Below are positions 34,793 through 42,679 of a DNA stretch of 64,000 bases, piece after piece. Source of the stretch: Streptomyces sp. HUAS MG91 (GTDB lineage Bacteria > Actinomycetota > Actinomycetes > Streptomycetales > Streptomycetaceae). The position numbers and the translations under genes were made by a program. The notes under the pieces are model-generated. The model was given only the letters and a program-made list of their open reading frames with translations, did no database searches and was not told where the DNA came from. Each line of letters begins with the position of its first letter. Within the stretch, counting starts at the first letter, position 1. The DNA is taken from the NCBI RefSeq assembly GCF_040529335.1, contig NZ_CP159534.1, positions 5,952,001-6,016,000 on the forward strand. Reading direction: 5' to 3'.

Positions 34793-35455
34793 CTAGGTGT
34801 GCGCGGTCTCCGTCACGAGACCGGAGAGCTTGCGGATGCCTCGGTGGGCGGCGGTGCGGACGGCGCCGACGCGCTTGCCGAGGATGTCGGCCGCGCGCTT
34901 GGCGTCGAGTCCGACGACGGCCAGCAGGACCACCGCCTCGGCCTGCTGCCGGGGCAGCTGGGCGACGAGGGCGAGGGCGCGCTCGGTGCCCAGGGTGTCC
35001 AGGGCCTGTGTCGGGGTGTCGTCGGGTGCGGGCCGCTCCTGGACCGTGCTCAGATCGTCCAGGGCCTCCGGCCGGCGCTTGTGCCAGCGGACGTGATCCA
35101 GCGCCCTGTTGCGCACGATCCGGCTGCACCAGCCGTGGAAACCGGCCCCGTCACCCCGGAACTTGTGCAGGTCCCGGGCGATCTGGAGCCAGCTGTCCGA
35201 CAGGACGTCCTCGGCCTCCGTCGCGCCCACCAGGGCCCGTGCGTAGGCGAGGAGCCGTGGGTGCAGCGTCTGGTAGACGGTGCGAAAGGCCCGTTCGTCC
35301 CCCTTCTGTGCCTGCTGGACCGCGTCGTGCAGGAGACAGCACTCCGCTTCGCGGATGGCCTTGGCCGCCCCCTGCCGGGTACTAGGAGGCCGTTCGGATC
35401 GAGCGACCGCGCCACCTGATCTGGTGACCGCGGTGCCCGAGTAGGACAAGCTCAT
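34793..35455 (-). CDS. RNA polymerase sigma factor, ECF-like
   Basis: 220 residues from the ATG at 35455, which has GGAG 8 nt upstream. Region 2: ERAFRTVYQTLHPRLLAYARALVG, then EDVLSDSWLQIARDLHKFRG; region 4: LPRQQAEAVVLLAVVGLDAKRAADILGKRVGAVRTAAHRG, split around the HTH. No zinc-binding anti-sigma gene is adjacent, but an RsbW-like ATPase is convergent 530 nt away. The N-terminal 35 residues are extra and Ser/Arg rich. Confidence 0.87.
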   Translation of the reverse strand: MSLSYSGTAVTRSGGAVARSERPPSTRQGAAKAIREAECCLLHDAVQQAQKGDERAFRTVYQTLHPRLLAYARALVGATEAEDVLSDSWLQIARDLHKFRGDGAGFHGWCSRIVRNRALDHVRWHKRRPEALDDLSTVQERPAPDDTPTQALDTLGTERALALVAQLPRQQAEAVVLLAVVGLDAKRAADILGKRVGAVRTAAHRGIRKLSGLVTETAHT

Positions 35456-35807
35456 CGGGTGGCTCCGCTTCCTGCTCAGTTCGCCCTGAGGCGGGCGGGC
35501 GCGATACATCGTCCCGCCCCCACTGGGTGAGCGCGAGAGCGCACGAAAACATCACAGCGGCAGGTATGTGTATTCGGTCAGTTGTGCCAAGGGGACATCT
35601 CGCCTGAACTCCACCTATAACCAAGGGTGTTACTGCGCGTACTCACCGCTGTCGCGGGGTCTGACGCGTGTGACGACTGCCCGGGAGAGGCTGTGAACGC
35701 TCGTGCAGCATGGCCGAGAAGCAGAGAGAAGAGCTCCGGAAGGCACACGACAACGCCCCGCCGGTGAGAACCAGCGGGGCGAAGGTACCGGTGCGGTCGC
35801 CGTCCGG
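35456..35807. other. Gap between cvnD2 end and sigma factor gene
   Basis: Holds the terminator at 35754-35781 and, on the minus strand, a possible sigma-gene promoter (TTGGCA, 18 bp, TACCTG at about 35589-35560). No further gene is supported. Confidence 0.4.
35754..35781 (-). terminator. Terminator of the cvn2 operon
   Basis: CGCCCCGC and GCGGGGCG form an 8-bp stem around a 12-nt loop, 27 nt after cvnD2. Confidence 0.6.
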
Positions 35808-36398
35808 CTAGCGCAGCCGCGCCATGAGCGCGTGCTCGACGAGCGTGATGAGCGTCGACTTGGCGTCCGCGCGGTGCCGGGCGTCCGTCGTGATGATCGG
35901 GGTGTCCGGGCCGATCTGCAGCGCCTCGCGCACCTCGTCCGGGTTGTACGGCTGACTGCCGTCGAAGCCGTTGAGGGCGATGACGAAGGGCAGGCCGGAG
36001 TTCTCGAAGTAGTCGACGGCCGGGAAGCAGTCGGCGAGGCGGCGGGTGTCGACGAGGACGACGGCGCCGATGGCGCCGCGGACCAGGTCGTCCCACATGA
36101 ACCAGAAGCGGTCCTGGCCCGGGGTGCCGAACAGGTACAGGATCAGGTCCTGGTCGAGCGTGATGCGGCCGAAGTCCATGGCGACCGTGGTGGTCGTCTT
36201 GTCCCCGGTGTGCGTCAGGTCGTCGATCCCCGCACTCGCCGAGGTCATCACGGCTTCGGTGCGCAGCGGGTTGATCTCCGACACGGCGCCGACGAAGGTC
36301 GTCTTGCCGACGCCGAAACCGCCCGCCACCACGATCTTCGCGGACGTGGTGGAACGACTTGGAGTTGCCGGCCCTCCGCTAGAGCTTGCGAAGTCCAC
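35808..36398 (-). CDS. cvnD: Conservon GTPase CvnD (first conservon)
   Basis: 196 residues of the actinobacterial Mgl/Rag-like small GTPase family. P-loop GGFGVGKTTFVGAVSE at about 26-41, switch/G3 region YLFGTPGQDRFWFMWDD and G4-like ALNGFDGSQ. In conservons it is thought to be switched by the CvnB roadblock protein and CvnA sensor. GTG start overlaps cvnC by 20 nt. Residues 45-150 are almost identical to the second CvnD, and the DNA is identical over 180 nt (see findings). Confidence 0.92.
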   Translation of the reverse strand: MDFASSSGGPATPSRSTTSAKIVVAGGFGVGKTTFVGAVSEINPLRTEAVMTSASAGIDDLTHTGDKTTTTVAMDFGRITLDQDLILYLFGTPGQDRFWFMWDDLVRGAIGAVVLVDTRRLADCFPAVDYFENSGLPFVIALNGFDGSQPYNPDEVREALQIGPDTPIITTDARHRADAKSTLITLVEHALMARLR

Positions 36399-36972
36399 TG
36401 AGCACCCTTTCGAGCAATGTCACGTCTGGCTGACCGCCGGCGCTCTCGTCGCCGCCGGGCTGATGGATGGCGACCAGGCCCGCCTCCGCGAGGTCCGCGA
36501 CGAGAATCCTGGCCACGCCGAGAGGGATCGTGAGGAGGGCCGAGATTTCGGCCACCGACTTGATCTCCCGGCACAGGTTGCAGATCCGCTGGTGCTCGGG
36601 CAGTTGGCCCTGCAACTGGTGCGGCTGCGCGGTGGTGTGCACCAGCGCCTCGATGGCGAGCTGGTATCGCGGCCTGGTGCGGCCGCCCGTCATGGCGTAC
36701 GGGCGCACCAGGGGGTTGTTCTTCGCAGGGGGTGCGGGATTCGCGTCGGGACGCGGCTGCGGCTGCACGGGCTGGATGCGCGGCGCCGACGGCTGGTCGT
36801 AGGGACCGGGCTGCCGGGTCGGCCGGGCGTGGCTCGGCGCGGAGGGGAAGTTGTACCGGTTCTGCGACCCGTCGTCGTGACCGTGACCGCGCGTGCCGGC
36901 CTGACCCTGGGCAGGGCCGTAGGGCGGCCAATTGGCCGACGAACCGCTCGGCGGTGTTGCTGAACCAGACAC
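36379..36972 (-). CDS. cvnC: Conservon protein CvnC, DUF742 (first conservon)
   Basis: 197 residues: a disordered Pro/Gln-rich N-terminus (about 1-85) and a DUF742 winged-helix-like domain with LVRPYAMTGGRTRPRYQLAIEALV and HQRICNLCREIKSVAEISALL...GVARILVADL. The GTG at 36972 follows GGAGGAAGTAC. DUF742 proteins are constant conservon partners; DNA or GTPase binding has been proposed but is not visible here. Confidence 0.9.
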   Translation of the reverse strand: MSGSATPPSGSSANWPPYGPAQGQAGTRGHGHDDGSQNRYNFPSAPSHARPTRQPGPYDQPSAPRIQPVQPQPRPDANPAPPAKNNPLVRPYAMTGGRTRPRYQLAIEALVHTTAQPHQLQGQLPEHQRICNLCREIKSVAEISALLTIPLGVARILVADLAEAGLVAIHQPGGDESAGGQPDVTLLERVLSGLRKL

Positions 36973-37066
36973 GTACTTCCTCCTCCGACTGCGCTGGGCA
37001 CCATCACTGTGGAGCCGCGTTCCGAAACCTTACGGCCACGGGGCGCGAAAACGCACCGCCTGTCTG

Positions 37067-37489
37067 TTAGTTGAGAAGGCTCCCCTGGAGCTCCGCACGC
37101 AGGTCGGGCGTGAGAACCGTGCCCGCGCGGTCGACAAGAAGGGCCATTTCGTACCCGACGAGGCCGATGTCCGCCTCCGGGTGTGCGAGGACGGCGAGCG
37201 AAGAACCATCGGAAATGGACATGATGAAGAGGAATCCTCGCTCCATCTCCACAACTGTCTGGTTCACCGAGCCACCCTCGAAGATGCGGGACGCGCCCGC
37301 GGTCAACGAGGTCAGACCCGAGGCGACCGCCGCCAGCTGGTCGGCACGGTCGCGGGGGAACCCTTCGGACATCGCCAGAAGGAGTCCGTCGGCGGAGACC
37401 ACCACCGTGTGGGACACCCCGGGGGTGTTGTCCACGAAGTTGGTGATCAACCAGTTCAGGTTCTGTGCCGCCTGGCTCATCGGGCTCAC
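37067..37489 (-). CDS. cvnB: Conservon roadblock/LC7 protein CvnB (first conservon)
   Basis: 140 residues, roadblock/LC7 fold: LNWLITNFVDNTPGVSHTVVVSADGLLLAMSEGFPRDRADQLAAVASGL. Roadblock proteins act on small GTPases, here CvnD. Two starts compete: GTG at 37489 (GGAG 7 nt upstream) and ATG at 37480 (GGAG 16 nt upstream); the spacing favours GTG. In the second conservon the matching position is TTG. Stop codon of cvnA is one nucleotide away. Confidence 0.9.
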   Translation of the reverse strand: MSPMSQAAQNLNWLITNFVDNTPGVSHTVVVSADGLLLAMSEGFPRDRADQLAAVASGLTSLTAGASRIFEGGSVNQTVVEMERGFLFIMSISDGSSLAVLAHPEADIGLVGYEMALLVDRAGTVLTPDLRAELQGSLLN

Positions 37490-37490
37490 A

Positions 37491-40400
37491 CTAACGCTCC
37501 TGGTTGTAGGTGCTGTCAGGCCCATCGGGATACCCGCTGACCTGGCCGTTCGTATCACTGTTGCCTTCACTGCGGCCCCGCTGCACACCACGGCGCAGGT
37601 TGCTCAGCCTGCCCCGTACGTCCTCGGGGGCGCGGGAGATCTGGGGACCGCCCTGGGGTGTCGCCTCCGCGGTGCCCTCGACCAGGTTGGCCTTGGGCAC
37701 CCGGCGCGGAAGGCCGGAGGAGGTGACTCCGCCCGCCTTCGGACGCTTCAGCGCCTCCGCGCGCTCCCACCGCTCGTCGTTGGACGAGCGCCAGGTGTCA
37801 CTGTCGCCGTCACCGGTGGCCGGTGCCGGGGTTTCCTCGCGCTGGGGGGCGCTGGATCCGCGGCGCGGCAGACCGGCGTCGGTCATGTCGTGCGCGACGG
37901 AGGGGGAGGGACCGGCCGGGGTCGCGGGAGTGTGCGGGTCGAAGCCTACGCTGTCCCGCTCCGCCGCGGCAGTGTCCTGCGCGGATTCCGCTTCCGGGGC
38001 GTAGGAGGGGTGGAAACCGTCCTGGTAACCCTCCTGGGCCTGCCAGTCGGACTGCCGCTGCGGCTCCTGGAAGGCGCTGAAGGTGCTCGGCTGCGCCTCC
38101 GCATAGCCGCCCTGCGGGCCGTAGTCCGGCTCGTAGCCGCCCGGCCGGCCGGTGGTGTGGCCGGGCTGGGCCGGGGCGGAGAAGTCGTAGCCCGCCTGCT
38201 GCCCGTCGTCGTACCCGCCCTGCGGCTGGCTGTCGTAGCCCGTCTGGTGCTGTTCGTCGTACGCGACCTGCTGCTGGTTGTCGTACCCGAACTGCTGACC
38301 GTCGTACGAGTTCTGTTCGGGGTAGCCGAGCTGCCCCTGGTCCTGCTGGTCCTGGCGGGGCTGTGCCTCGTCGCGGAACAGCGGGCGGTTGTCCTCGGTG
38401 CCCTGTGTCTGGGCCTCCAGGGCCGCGCGGCGCTCCTCGCGCATCAGGGAGCGGCCGACCGGGTCCAGCTCGCGGGCGTCGTCCGGGACCTCGTAACGGC
38501 TGTCGTCGAAGCCGAGCTCGGCGGCCGTGCGCAGCGGCGCCTTCTCGAAGGCCGGCTGCTGCGGGATCATCGTGGAGACGGTGAACTCGTCGCCGCTGTG
38601 CTGCTGGTGGTCGCCGCCACCGCCGTGCGTGATCACGTCCGGGAGCATCACCAGCGAGGTCGTGCCCGCCTGCTCGCCCGAGGGGCGCAGCTGGACGCGG
38701 ATGCTGTGTCGGTCGGACAGCCGGCCGACCACGAACAGGCCCATGCGCTGCGAGATCGCGGCGTCCACGGTCGGCGGGTTGGCCAGCTTGTGGTTGATGT
38801 CCGCGAAGTCCTCGGCGGTGAGGCCGATGCCCTTGTCGTGGATCTCGATCATGATGCGGCCGTCGGGGAGACGGGTCGCGGTGACGCGGACCTTGGTCTG
38901 CGGCGAGGAGAACGAGGTCGCGTTCTCGAGCAGCTCGGCGAGCAGGTGCACGAGGTCGGTGACCGCGCGGCCGTGGATGTCGGCCTCCGGCACGCCCTGG
39001 AGTTCGATGCGCTCGTACTGCTCCACCTCGGAGGTGGCGGCGCGCAGCACGTCCACCAGCGGGACCGGCTGGTCCCAGCGGCGGCCGGGCTCCTCGCCGG
39101 CGAGGACCAGGAGGTTCTCGCCGTTGCGGCGCATACGGGTCGCGAGGTGGTCCAGGCGGAAGAGGCTCTCCAGCTGGTCCGGGTCGGCCTCGTTGTTCTC
39201 CAGGTCGGTGATGAGGGTCAGCTGGCCCTCGATCAGCGACTGGTTGCGGCGCGAGAGGTTGGTGAAGATCGCGTTGATGTTGCCGCGCAGGAGGGCCTGC
39301 TCGGCGGCGAGCCGGACGGCCTCGCGGTGCACCTGGTCGAAGGCGCGGGCGACCTCGCCGATCTCGTCGGTGGTGGTGATCGGGATCGGCTGGACGCGGG
39401 TGTCGACCCGGCCCGGCTCGGTGCGCGAGAGCTGGTCGACGAGCGACGGCAGCCGCTGCTCGGCCACGTCGAACGCGGCGGAGCGCAGCCGGCGCATCGA
39501 GCGGGACATCTGGCGGGCCATGAGCCCGGCGATGAGGAACGCGGCGAGGACGGCGAGCACGGTGGCGCCCGCGGTGATGTACGCGTCGCGCTGGGCGTTG
39601 TCCGCGATGTCCGAGGCGTCGGTCACGGCCCGGTCGATCAGCTCGTTCTCGACCTCGGTGTAGCCGTCGAACTTGCTGGTGGTGGCGTACTGCCAGGTCT
39701 CGGGCGTCACACCCTTCGCGGCGAGCGCCTGCGGGGTCTGGCCCTGGGCGACCGCGGCGACCATGCCGTCGTAGACGCTGCCGTCCTTGCTGGGCAGCTT
39801 CGTGGGCAGCTTGTTGCCCTTGGCCGCCTCGCTGCGGACGAGCGCCGGGTACTCCGCGACACCCTCGGCGGCCTTCCGCTTGAAGACCTTCTTGAGGTTG
39901 GCGACGTCCGAGGGCTCGGCGCCGGAGACGAACTCCTGCGTCGCGATGCCCTCCAGGTACGTGTACGAGTTGAAGGAGACGACCTGGCGCTGGAACGTCG
40001 CCTTGTCGGTGCTCGGCCGCACCAGCAGGTGCATGCCGATGGACCGGTTGAGCGACTCGGCGGCCTTGGCCAGCTGGATCGCGTAGACGGTACGGCCGTA
40101 CGCGGTCACGTTGCTGTTGCCGAGGTTCAGCTCGTTGGCGACTTCCATGAGGTAGTGCTGGACGGAGACATAGCCCTCCTCCGTCTTCACCGGGTCCATG
40201 TCGCGCCCGTACGCCTTCTTGCGCAGCACGGCGAGCTGCGGCTCGGCCTTCTCGATCAGACCGAGACGGCGCTGGAGCCCGGCGTTGTCGGGGGCGCCCT
40301 TGACCTCCTCGGCGAACGCGGCCTTGGCGTCGTCCGTGGCCGCGTAGAGCTTCTTCACCGCCGCGGAGTCGCGCTCACCCGACAGGATGGGCTGGGCCGA

Positions 40401-40730
40401 CAGGTCGCGCTCGTTGAGCAGCGCCTGCCCGTAGGCGGCGGCGGCCTTGACGATCCGGGCCGTCTTCTCCGCGTCCTGCGCCTCGTTCAGGGTGTCGATC
40501 GAGCCCTTCACCTGGAAGCCGCCCATCACGAGCGCGACCAGGACCGGTATGAGCAGGATCGCGTTCAGCTTGGTGGGCACCCGCCAGTTGCGCGGCGACA
40601 TCCGCCCGCCGGACGGGGCCGGCGCCACGGTCTCGGCCACGGGGGCGGCCGGCGCCGCTGTGCGCGGCGGCGGGGTGAAGTTGCCCCGTGCCCCCGACGC
40701 GGGCTCGGGGCTGTTCTTGCTTCGCCTCAC
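37491..40730 (-). CDS. cvnA: Conservon sensor kinase-like CvnA (first conservon)
   Basis: 1079 residues. Short basic cytoplasmic start, membrane helix about 55-75, extracellular NIT (nitrate/nitrite-sensing-like) domain about 75-385, second helix about 388-408. HAMP follows to about 460, then a coiled region and HATPase_c (about 570-690). ATPase motifs: ELLENATSFSSP (N-box), IEIHDKGIGL (G1), MGLFVVGRLSDRHS (G2). No clear phospho-acceptor His is seen, as in other CvnA. The C-terminal 350 residues are disordered, with Gln/Tyr/Gly-rich repeats (GYDxxQQ) at 38030-38340. Start GTG at 40730. Confidence 0.9.
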   Translation of the reverse strand: MRRSKNSPEPASGARGNFTPPPRTAAPAAPVAETVAPAPSGGRMSPRNWRVPTKLNAILLIPVLVALVMGGFQVKGSIDTLNEAQDAEKTARIVKAAAAYGQALLNERDLSAQPILSGERDSAAVKKLYAATDDAKAAFAEEVKGAPDNAGLQRRLGLIEKAEPQLAVLRKKAYGRDMDPVKTEEGYVSVQHYLMEVANELNLGNSNVTAYGRTVYAIQLAKAAESLNRSIGMHLLVRPSTDKATFQRQVVSFNSYTYLEGIATQEFVSGAEPSDVANLKKVFKRKAAEGVAEYPALVRSEAAKGNKLPTKLPSKDGSVYDGMVAAVAQGQTPQALAAKGVTPETWQYATTSKFDGYTEVENELIDRAVTDASDIADNAQRDAYITAGATVLAVLAAFLIAGLMARQMSRSMRRLRSAAFDVAEQRLPSLVDQLSRTEPGRVDTRVQPIPITTTDEIGEVARAFDQVHREAVRLAAEQALLRGNINAIFTNLSRRNQSLIEGQLTLITDLENNEADPDQLESLFRLDHLATRMRRNGENLLVLAGEEPGRRWDQPVPLVDVLRAATSEVEQYERIELQGVPEADIHGRAVTDLVHLLAELLENATSFSSPQTKVRVTATRLPDGRIMIEIHDKGIGLTAEDFADINHKLANPPTVDAAISQRMGLFVVGRLSDRHSIRVQLRPSGEQAGTTSLVMLPDVITHGGGGDHQQHSGDEFTVSTMIPQQPAFEKAPLRTAAELGFDDSRYEVPDDARELDPVGRSLMREERRAALEAQTQGTEDNRPLFRDEAQPRQDQQDQGQLGYPEQNSYDGQQFGYDNQQQVAYDEQHQTGYDSQPQGGYDDGQQAGYDFSAPAQPGHTTGRPGGYEPDYGPQGGYAEAQPSTFSAFQEPQRQSDWQAQEGYQDGFHPSYAPEAESAQDTAAAERDSVGFDPHTPATPAGPSPSVAHDMTDAGLPRRGSSAPQREETPAPATGDGDSDTWRSSNDERWERAEALKRPKAGGVTSSGLPRRVPKANLVEGTAEATPQGGPQISRAPEDVRGRLSNLRRGVQRGRSEGNSDTNGQVSGYPDGPDSTYNQER

Positions 40731-41102
40731 TCGACCAACAACCTCTCGGCGTCGGCACCTACGTTGTGCCGCGGTATGTCTCCAGGCCCGTTCTTACTGG
40801 GCAGTTCAGCGCATTCCAGCACGTCAGGAGGCGCACTTCCAAACAGTCGGAAGTGGAACCCCCAGGTGATCCATGCCCTAGATAAAACGGTCATAAAGAG
40901 CGAGCCCCGCCAAAAGGCGGGGCTCTTGTGAGCGCAGTGGAACCGGGTGTGCGCGACCCGTGGTGGGACCCCGGGAATTCTCTGTCGAAACGTTATGAAC
41001 ACAGAGGCCCCGCGTGTCAAAGGCCACAGGAGGCTCTGAAGGGCCTACGACAACTGCCGTACGGAACCAGCCACTTGATGGCCGATTTTCGGCCGCTCCC
41101 GG
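40731..41102. other. Inter-conservon region
   Basis: 372 nt between the two conservons. Contains CACTTCC-N8-GGAAGTG (40834-40855), a perfect 7-bp dyad upstream of cvnA2, and a terminator hairpin at 40902-40925. No gene seen. Confidence 0.6.
40902..40925 (-). terminator. Terminator between conservons
   Basis: GAGCCCCGCC and GGCGGGGCTC form a perfect 10-bp stem around a 4-nt loop; on the minus strand it is followed by GCTCTTTATG. Ends the upstream (41103-46522) conservon. Confidence 0.75.
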
Positions 41103-41693
41103 CTACTTCAGGCGGGCCATCAGCGCGTGCTCGACCAGCGTGATCAGTGCACTCTTTGCATCCGCACGGTGTCGCGCGTCGGTGGTGATGATCGGCGAGT
41201 CGGGCCCGATCTGCAGCGCCTCGCGCACCTCGTCGGGCGTGTAGGGCTGGTGCCCGTCGAAGCCGTTGAGGGCGATGACGAAGGGCAGGCCGGAGTTCTC
41301 GAAGTAGTCGACCGCGGGGAAGCAGTCGGCGAGGCGGCGGGTGTCGACGAGGACGACGGCGCCGATGGCGCCGCGGACCAGGTCGTCCCACATGAACCAG
41401 AAGCGGTCCTGGCCCGGGGTGCCGAACAGGTACAGGATCAGGTCCTGGTCGAGCGTGATGCGGCCGAAGTCCATGGCGACCGTGGTGGTCGTCTTGCCGC
41501 CGGTGTGCGTCAGGTCGTCGATCCCGGCGCTGGCCGAGGTCATCACGGCCTCGGTGCGCAGCGGGTTGATCTCGGAGACCGCACCCACGAACGTGGTCTT
41601 GCCGACGCCGAAGCCGCCCGCCACCACGATCTTCGCCGATGTGGTGGGACGGGGGTCCGCGCCGAGCGCGCCGTCAGAGCTTGCGAAGTCCAC
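41103..41693 (-). CDS. cvnD: Conservon GTPase CvnD (second conservon)
   Basis: 196 residues, about 93% identical to the CvnD at 35808 by eye. P-loop GGFGVGKTTFVGAVSE and FGTPGQDRFWF are conserved. Differences gather in the first 20 residues and near the C-terminus. GTG start overlaps cvnC by 20 nt, exactly as in the other conservon, so the whole cvnC-cvnD junction is preserved. Confidence 0.92.
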   Translation of the reverse strand: MDFASSDGALGADPRPTTSAKIVVAGGFGVGKTTFVGAVSEINPLRTEAVMTSASAGIDDLTHTGGKTTTTVAMDFGRITLDQDLILYLFGTPGQDRFWFMWDDLVRGAIGAVVLVDTRRLADCFPAVDYFENSGLPFVIALNGFDGHQPYTPDEVREALQIGPDSPIITTDARHRADAKSALITLVEHALMARLK

Positions 41694-42084
41694 TGAGCAC
41701 CCTTTCGAGCAGAGTCACGTCCGGCGCACCGCCGTTGGCCTCGTCGCCACCCGGCTGGTGGATGGCGACGAGCCCGGCCTCCGCGAGGTCCGCGACGAGG
41801 ATCCGGGCCACACCGAGCGGCATCGACAGCAGCGCCGACACCTCGGCCACCGACTTGACCTCGCGGCACAGGTGGCAGATGCGCTGGTGCTCGGGGAGCA
41901 GGGTCACCAGCTGCGCCGGGTCGGCGGTGGTGGAGACCAGCGCCTCGATGGCGAGCTGGTAGCGCGGCCTGGTCCGGCCGCCGGTCATCGCGTAGGGGCG
42001 GACCAGCGGCTGGTCGCCCTCATGACCGTAACCGGCATGTGCGGCACTGCCGTACGGATCGTGAGGAGCGGTGGGCGGGGTCAT
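41674..42084 (-). CDS. cvnC: Conservon protein CvnC, DUF742 (second conservon)
   Basis: 136 residues from the ATG at 42084, which has GGAGG 4 nt upstream; the opening to 42240 lacks an SD and reaches almost to cvnB. Shorter disordered N-terminus than the other CvnC, same DUF742 core (LVRPYAMTGGRTRPRYQLAIEALV; HQRICHLCREVKSVAEVSALL). Confidence 0.9.
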   Translation of the reverse strand: MTPPTAPHDPYGSAAHAGYGHEGDQPLVRPYAMTGGRTRPRYQLAIEALVSTTADPAQLVTLLPEHQRICHLCREVKSVAEVSALLSMPLGVARILVADLAEAGLVAIHQPGGDEANGGAPDVTLLERVLSGLRKL

Positions 42085-42256
42085 GGATCCTCCGGGCGGG
42101 ACGGCGGGGTCGGGGCCTGCCGTCTGAGGGTGGGCCGGTGGGGGAGTTGTGACGGCCGGACGGGGGTTACGTAACTGCTGTGGCATTCGGGGCTGTTGGT
42201 GCGTAAGACTTGGTGCGTGGCCGGGGTTACCGGCCGTCACACGGGCCCTGGGTCGG

Positions 42257-42679
42257 TCAGTGGAGCAGGGTGCCCTGCAGCTCGGCGCGGACGTCCGGAG
42301 TGAGGACAGCCCCCGCGCGGTCGACGAGGAGCGCCATCTCGTACCCGACGAGGCCGATGTCGCACTCGGGGTGCGCGAGCACGGCCAGCGACGAGCCGTC
42401 CGAGACGGACATGAGGAAGAGAAAGCCGCGCTCCATCTCCACGACCGTCTGATTCACGGGCCCGCCCTCGAAGATTCTCGAGGCCCCGGCCGTCAGCGAG
42501 GTCAACCCCGAGGCGACGGCCGCCAGTTGGTCCGCGCGGTCGCGCGGGAACCCTTCCGACATCGCGAGCAGCAGACCGTCCGCGGACACCACCACCGTGT
42601 GCGAGACACCCGGGGTGTTGTCCACGAAGTTGGTGATCAACCAGTTCAGGTTCTGTGCCGCCTGGCTCATCTGGCTCAA
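42257..42679 (-). CDS. cvnB: Conservon roadblock/LC7 protein CvnB (second conservon)
   Basis: 140 residues, nearly identical to the CvnB at 37067. If translation starts at TTG 42679 the codon directly abuts the cvnA stop, with GGAG 6 nt upstream; the ATG at 42670 is 15 nt from GGAG. The preserved spacing in both conservons suggests a conserved weak start. Function as for the first CvnB. Confidence 0.9.
   Translation of the reverse strand: MSQMSQAAQNLNWLITNFVDNTPGVSHTVVVSADGLLLAMSEGFPRDRADQLAAVASGLTSLTAGASRIFEGGPVNQTVVEMERGFLFLMSVSDGSSLAVLAHPECDIGLVGYEMALLVDRAGAVLTPDVRAELQGTLLH

Noticed and set aside
40902..40925. Hairpin considered as an attachment site
   Set aside because: It is a simple perfect stem at the end of an operon with no integrase or direct repeats.
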